DNA of 64,000 nt, taken from contig JAEUOT010000046.1 of NCBI GenBank assembly GCA_016790705.1, positions 124,001 to 188,000 of the forward strand, written 5' to 3'. The translations under genes and the position numbers were made by a program. This document shows, piece by piece, positions 60,286 to 64,000 of this stretch; the first letter of the stretch is position 1, and the number at the start of each line of letters is the position of its first letter. The DNA comes from Hydrogenophaga sp. (GTDB lineage: Bacteria; Pseudomonadota; Gammaproteobacteria; Burkholderiales; Burkholderiaceae_C). The notes under the pieces are model-generated. The model saw only the letters and a program-made list of their open reading frames with translations, was not told the DNA's origin and did not search any database.

Positions 60286-60986
60286 TGCTGGGCGGCATCC
60301 GCGCGGTGATCGTCGATCTCGACGGCACGATGGTCGACACGCTCGGCGACTTCGAGGAGGCGCTCAACCGCACCCTGACCGATCTGGACCTGCCGCCGGT
60401 CACGCGCACGCTGATCGAGCGCACCGTCGGCAAGGGGTCGGAGCACCTGATCCGCGCGGTGCTGGCGCATCAGCTCGCCCTGTCGGAGGTGACCGGTCTG
60501 GCCAACGTCTGTTCGGCGCGCAATGTCGACTCGCTTTTCGAACCTGCGTGGCAGCGCTACCAGCACCACTACCGTCGCATCAACGGCCAGTTTTCGGCCG
60601 TGTACCCGGGTGTGGTTGAGGGACTGCACGCGATGCAGGCGCGCGGCCTGCCCATGGCCTGCCTGACCAACAAGCCGCTGGCGTTTGCGCAGGGGCTGCT
60701 GCAGGCCAAGTCGCTGGACGGCTTCTTCGGCTGCGTGTTCGGTGGCGACAGCTTCGAGCGCAAGAAGCCCGACCCGCTGCCGCTGCTCAGGACCTGCGAG
60801 GCGCTGGGCTCAGCGCCGGCCCAGACGCTGATGATCGGTGACTCGCAGAACGACGCGCAGGCGGCGCACGCCGCAGGCTGTCCGGTCGCGCTGGTGACCT
60901 ATGGCTACAACCATGGCGAACCGGTGCGGGCGGTCGAGGCCGATGCCCATGTCGACCGCATCGACCAACTGGTTCTCGACCGCTGA
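60285..60986 (+). CDS. gph: Phosphoglycolate phosphatase (HAD family)
   Basis: A 233-residue HAD hydrolase. The nucleophile motif is IVDLDGTMVDTLGDFEEALNRTL, followed by a helical cap, motif II in MACLTNKPLAFAQ, motif III Lys in FERKKPDPLPLLRTCEALG and motif IV MIGDSQNDAQAAHAAG. It clears phosphoglycolate formed by DNA repair or by Rubisco. ATG 60285 overlaps the rpe stop. Its end lies nine bases from the end of the convergent chalcone-isomerase-like gene. Confidence 0.94.
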   Translation: MLGGIRAVIVDLDGTMVDTLGDFEEALNRTLTDLDLPPVTRTLIERTVGKGSEHLIRAVLAHQLALSEVTGLANVCSARNVDSLFEPAWQRYQHHYRRINGQFSAVYPGVVEGLHAMQARGLPMACLTNKPLAFAQGLLQAKSLDGFFGCVFGGDSFERKKPDPLPLLRTCEALGSAPAQTLMIGDSQNDAQAAHAAGCPVALVTYGYNHGEPVRAVEADAHVDRIDQLVLDR

Positions 60987-60994
60987 ACCCGGCC

Positions 60995-61600
60995 TCACTT
61001 TTTGGCGATGCCCAGCAGGGCGTCCTTGAGGGCCCAGTCGGCCGGCTTGGGTCCGAGCCAGATGCGCATCAGTGCCTCGAAGAACTCGGGCTCCTTGAAC
61101 GGCTCACCTTCCTGCACGCCCTTGACGGTCAACACCGTGCCGGTACCGGGGATCCAGTCGAGCACAAAATTCTCGCCGGCCTTGAGCGTCTTGTGGTTGG
61201 TGAACACCTGGCTCATGCGCATCACGCCGGGCACCAGCCGGGTGAAGCTGCCTTTTTCCATGTTGTCTTCCATGCCGCGCGTGAAGAGCTTGCCCAGTTC
61301 GGCCGATTCGATGTCGCGCAGCATGGTGATGGTCATGCGTTTGGGGCCGGCCATGTCGTAGACCCCGTCGGGCGTGTCGGTCCGTTTTTCCAGGTACAGG
61401 CCTGCGGTGTAGACCTTGAACACCGCCTTGTAGCGGATGCCCGCTCCATTGAGGACCAGCGGTTTGCCGGCCACGGTGACCTTGTCCTCCAGCTTGACGC
61501 CCGCCAGATCGATCGTGGCAGCCCACAGGGGGCCGCCCATCAGCAGCACCGAGCCCAGGACAGCGCTGCACAGGCTGCGGTTCAGGCGTGAGGAAGTCAT
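60995..61600 (-). CDS. Chalcone isomerase-like exported protein
   Basis: A 201-residue protein with a signal peptide (MTSSRLNRSLCSAVLGSVLLMGGPLWAA) and a chalcone-isomerase-like domain: AGVKLEDKVTVAGKPLVLNGAGIRYKAVFKVYTAGLYLEKRTDTPDGVYDMAGPKRMTITMLRDIESAELGKLFTRGMEDN. Bacterial members do not act on flavonoids as far as is known and are probably periplasmic lipid or small-molecule binding proteins. It is divergent from the trp operon and convergent with gph. Confidence 0.85.
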   Translation of the reverse strand: MTSSRLNRSLCSAVLGSVLLMGGPLWAATIDLAGVKLEDKVTVAGKPLVLNGAGIRYKAVFKVYTAGLYLEKRTDTPDGVYDMAGPKRMTITMLRDIESAELGKLFTRGMEDNMEKGSFTRLVPGVMRMSQVFTNHKTLKAGENFVLDWIPGTGTVLTVKGVQEGEPFKEPEFFEALMRIWLGPKPADWALKDALLGIAKK

Positions 61601-61730
61601 GGCTGAAAACTCCGAGAAACAGGACCAACGGTTGAGCACGGATTTTGCGCAAGGCGACCCATCGGGACAAGCGCGGCTGGAGCCGAAGGCCTACATCGAC
61701 GACGGCCGGCGTCGCGCAGGTGACGGCCTT

Positions 61731-61739
61731 TGCTACACT
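61731..61739 (+). promoter_or_regulatory. Extended -10 element of the trp operon (TGCTACACT)
   Basis: TGCTACACT is an extended -10 box (TG one base before TACACT). Transcription would start near 61746, three or four bases before the trpL start codon at 61750, so the leader message would be almost leaderless. No -35 box is obvious, which fits an extended -10 promoter. Confidence 0.55.
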
Positions 61740-61749
61740 GCGCCACATC

Positions 61750-61833
61750 ATGTTCGTTTCACGCACGATCTCCGCAGGTTTCGCACCTGGCCGCAATGGC
61801 CGGGGAGCCTGGCCCTGGCGCAAGCCAGCGTAA
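61750..61833 (+). CDS. trpL: Tryptophan operon leader peptide
   Basis: A 27-codon open frame starting MFVSRTISAGF and ending GAWPWRKPA before TAA. The Trp-Pro-Trp near the end is the classic sign of a leader peptide that senses charged tRNA-Trp: a ribosome that stalls at TGG 61810 or 61816 changes the RNA fold downstream. A hairpin CTGGC-GCAA-GCCAG (61815-61828) overlaps the second Trp codon. The frame starts within four bases of the likely transcription start and has no ribosome site. trpE follows 142 bases after its stop codon. Confidence 0.8.
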   Translation: MFVSRTISAGFAPGRNGRGAWPWRKPA

Positions 61834-61975
61834 TCGTGCACTCCCCCCGCTGAAGGGGTACAGCCCGACCGGACCACGGTCGCCCTGCACCCGCCCTACC
61901 GCAGCCCCGCCGGCAGGCTGCTCCCGAGAACACTGACCCGCCTGCGGCACGCGGCCGGGACCGGAGAGAAGAACC
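61815..61975 (+). promoter_or_regulatory. Putative trp attenuator region
   Basis: After the Trp codons come several stems: CTGGC/GCCAG (61815-61828), CCCC/GGGG (61845-61858), GACCG/CGGTC (61867-61881), and longer GC-rich pairings up to the trpE ribosome site GGAGAGAAG. No T tract follows any of them, so attenuation would have to use Rho or a GC-rich pause, not a classical terminator. The pairings are seen; their alternation with ribosome position is inferred. Confidence 0.55.
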
Positions 61976-63475
61976 GTGATCACCGAACTCGAATTCAAGA
62001 GCCTCGCGCAACAGGGCTACAACCGCATCCCGCTCATGGCCGAGGCCTTTGCGGACCTCGAAACCCCGCTTTCGCTCTACCTCAAGCTGGCCCATGGCCG
62101 GGGCGACGGCGCCAACAGCTTCCTGCTCGAATCCGTCGTCGGCGGCGAGCGCTTTGGCCGCTACAGCTTCATCGGCCTGCCGGCGCGCACCCTGCTGCGG
62201 GCCAGCGGCTTTGGCGCTGCGGCCAAGACCGAAGTGGTGCGCGACGGCGTGGTCGTCGAAACAAACCACGGCAACCCGCTGGACTTCATTGCCGCCTACC
62301 AGCAGCGCTTCAAGGTCGCGCTGCGGCCCGGCCTGCCGCGCTTTTGCGGTGGTCTGGCCGGCTACTTCGGCTACGACGCGGTGCGCTACATCGAGAAAAA
62401 GCTCGAAAACAGCTGCCCGCCCGATACCCTGGGCACGCCCGACATCCTGCTGCTGCAGTGCGAGGAGCTGGCGGTCATCGACAACCTCTCGGGCAAGCTC
62501 TACCTGATCGTCTACGCCGACCCGGCCCAGCCAGAGGCCTACGCCAATGCCAAGAAGCGGGTGCGCGAGCTGAAAGAGGCGCTGAAGTATTCGGTGGCGG
62601 CGCCGCAGGTCAAACCCAGCCAGAACCACCCGGCCGAGCGCAGCTTCGCCAAAGCCGACTACCTGGCCGCCGTGGACCGCGCCAAGGAGCTGATCGCCGC
62701 TGGCGACTTCATGCAGGTGCAGGTGGGCCAGCGCATCAGCAAGCGCTACACCGAGTCGCCGCTGAGTCTGTACCGTGCGCTGCGTTCGCTGAACCCCTCG
62801 CCCTACATGTACTACTACCACTTCGGGGACTTCCACGTGGTGGGCGCCTCGCCCGAGATCCTTGTGCGCCAGGAGCACACGGAAGAGGGGCAGAAGGTCA
62901 TCATCCGCCCGCTGGCCGGCACCCGCCCTCGCGGCGCCACGCCCGAGAAGGACAAGGCCACCGAGCTCGAGCTGCTGGCCGATCCGAAGGAGCGCGCCGA
63001 GCACGTGATGCTGATCGACCTGGCGCGCAACGACATCGGCCGCATCGCGAAGATCGGCTCGGTCAAGGTGACCGAGGCCTTCGTGGTCGAGCGTTACAGC
63101 CATGTCATGCACATCGTGAGCAACGTTGAGGGCGTGCTCAACGACGGCATGACCAACATGGACGTGCTCAAAGCCACCTTCCCGGCCGGCACGCTGACCG
63201 GCGCGCCCAAGGTGCATGCGATGGAACTGATCGACCAGCTCGAACCGGTCAAGCGCGGCATCTACGGCGGGGCCTGCGGCTACCTCAGCTACGCCGGCGA
63301 CATGGACGTGGCCATCGCCATCCGCACCGCCATCATCAAGGACCAGACCCTGCACGTGCAGGCCGCGGCCGGCGTGGTGGCCGACTCGGTGCCCGAGATG
63401 GAATGGCGGGAAACCGAACACAAGGCCCGCGCGCTGCTGCGTGCGGCGGAACTGGTCGAGGAGGGGCTGGAATGA
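61976..63475 (+). CDS. trpE: Anthranilate synthase component I
   Basis: A 499-residue enzyme that converts chorismate and ammonia to anthranilate. The feedback site region is [18 protein letters not shown] (contains the LLES-type motif that binds tryptophan), and the catalytic part contains [60 protein letters not shown] and [25 protein letters not shown] 61976 is preceded by GGAGAGAAG. Overlaps trpG by ATGA. Controlled by the leader just upstream. Confidence 0.97.
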   Translation: MITELEFKSLAQQGYNRIPLMAEAFADLETPLSLYLKLAHGRGDGANSFLLESVVGGERFGRYSFIGLPARTLLRASGFGAAAKTEVVRDGVVVETNHGNPLDFIAAYQQRFKVALRPGLPRFCGGLAGYFGYDAVRYIEKKLENSCPPDTLGTPDILLLQCEELAVIDNLSGKLYLIVYADPAQPEAYANAKKRVRELKEALKYSVAAPQVKPSQNHPAERSFAKADYLAAVDRAKELIAAGDFMQVQVGQRISKRYTESPLSLYRALRSLNPSPYMYYYHFGDFHVVGASPEILVRQEHTEEGQKVIIRPLAGTRPRGATPEKDKATELELLADPKERAEHVMLIDLARNDIGRIAKIGSVKVTEAFVVERYSHVMHIVSNVEGVLNDGMTNMDVLKATFPAGTLTGAPKVHAMELIDQLEPVKRGIYGGACGYLSYAGDMDVAIAIRTAIIKDQTLHVQAAAGVVADSVPEMEWRETEHKARALLRAAELVEEGLE

Positions 63476-64000
63476 GCAAGAAAATTCAACTGCTGATGGT
63501 GGACAACTACGACTCGTTCACCTTCAACATCGTGCAGTACTTCGGCGAACTTGGCGCCGACGTGACCGTGGTGCGCAACGACGAGATCACGGTCGATGAG
63601 ATCCAGCGCCGCCTCGACGCCGGCCAGATCGACCGCCTGGTGATCTCGCCCGGCCCCTGCTCGCCGGCCGAGGCCGGCATCTCGGTGCCGGCCATCCAGC
63701 ATTTCGCCGGCAAACTGCCCATCCTCGGCGTCTGCCTGGGCCACCAGAGCATCGGCGCGGCCTTCGGCGGCAAGATTATCCGCGCACAGGAGCTGATGCA
63801 CGGCAAGACCAGCGTCATCACCACCACCCAGGAAGGCGTGTTCGCCCACCTGCCGGAGCAGTTCACCGTCAACCGCTACCACTCGCTGGCCATCGAGCGC
63901 GAGAGCTGCCCCGACTGCCTCAAGGTCACGGCTTGGACGCCCGACGGCGAGATCATGGGCGTGAAGCACAAGACCCTGGCCATCGAGGGCGTGCAGTTCC
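63472..64000 (+). CDS. trpG: Anthranilate synthase component II, truncated by window end
   Basis: The first 176 residues of the glutamine amidotransferase subunit that supplies ammonia to TrpE. Signatures: [35 protein letters not shown], the nucleophile Cys in [17 protein letters not shown] and the start of the His-Glu region (RYHSLAIE). The frame runs off the window; about 10-20 residues are missing. ATG 63472 overlaps the trpE stop. trpD and trpC are expected to follow. Confidence 0.96.
   Translation, partial: MSKKIQLLMVDNYDSFTFNIVQYFGELGADVTVVRNDEITVDEIQRRLDAGQIDRLVISPGPCSPAEAGISVPAIQHFAGKLPILGVCLGHQSIGAAFGGKIIRAQELMHGKTSVITTTQEGVFAHLPEQFTVNRYHSLAIERESCPDCLKVTAWTPDGEIMGVKHKTLAIEGVQF

Noticed and set aside
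1-64000. CRISPR arrays, tRNA, rRNA, insertion sequences or prophage
   Set aside because: No regularly spaced repeats, no tRNA-like cloverleaf noticed, no transposase, integrase or phage structural protein seen; a dedicated tRNA scan was not possible.

Overview
The window looks like chromosomal DNA of a high-GC betaproteobacterium of the order Burkholderiales, most likely family Comamonadaceae (Hydrogenophaga/Acidovorax-like). This is inferred from protein character and gene order (apaG - Gcr-type protein - thiL - pgpA - cinA; rpe - gph - trpL - trpE - trpG; lptA - lptB - rpoN), from Bug-family binding proteins, and from a dispersed GC-rich hairpin repeat. I see no rRNA, tRNA, CRISPR array, insertion sequence or prophage. 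Coding density is very high, many genes overlap by 1-4 bases, and no gap reaches 300 bases.

Layout. 1-6.3 kb: the end of proA, then gshA, kup, a BenE-type transporter, gshB and a VF530-type small protein (glutathione synthesis with potassium uptake). 6.3-9.7 kb (minus): a class II glutamine amidotransferase, a DHA2 drug efflux pump and a YeiH-type exporter. 9.7-14.5 kb (minus): a catabolic operon with an acyl-CoA carboxyltransferase, Bug binding protein, CoA-transferase, GntR regulator and biotinyl carrier protein, led by a perfect 24-base palindrome that is the probable GntR operator. 14.6-19.4 kb: a QseB/PmrA-like two-component system, a DUF1345 protein and a DegQ-type periplasmic protease. 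19.4-22.9 kb: small proteins, two membrane c-type cytochromes and a crotonase. 22.9-25.7 kb: a cytochrome P450 coupled to a small membrane protein, divergent from an AraC regulator. 25.8-31.0 kb: malate synthase G with a haloacid dehalogenase, and a CoA-transferase with an HMG-CoA-lyase-type enzyme.

31.1-33.4 kb: two lipoproteins (DUF4189 and a trypsin-like protease) flanking a LysR regulator. 33.4-37.5 kb: a lysine module in which a LysE exporter, lysine 2-monooxygenase (davB) and 5-aminovaleramidase (davA) form one operon opposite an ArgP/LysG-type regulator. 37.6-41.8 kb: PsiF, a DsrE-like protein, argS, an SPOR-domain protein and dsbA. 41.8-43.4 kb is a visibly AT-richer patch with a secreted protein of unknown function and a periplasmic rhodanese. 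43.4-51.3 kb: lptA-lptB-rpoN, a THUMP rRNA methyltransferase, a PIN protein, a methyltransferase, an FMN glutamate-synthase-like protein and a UPF0149/SEC-C protein. 51.4-55.1 kb: a CZB protein, a HEAT-repeat DNA alkylation repair-like protein, a LysR regulator and a divergent epimerase. 55.1-59.5 kb (minus): apaG - Gcr-type membrane protein - thiL - pgpA - cinA. 59.6-64 kb: rpe, gph, a chalcone-isomerase-like protein on the other strand, and the tryptophan operon with an attenuator leader peptide; trpG runs off the end.

The most notable points are four copies of a three-hairpin intergenic repeat, a trp leader peptide that appears to be almost leaderless, the perfect palindrome in front of the carboxylase operon (which lacks its own biotin carboxylase and is fused by overlap to a YeiH exporter gene), and the lysine catabolism plus export operon. 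All functional statements rest on reading motifs and family resemblance by eye; no database search was run.
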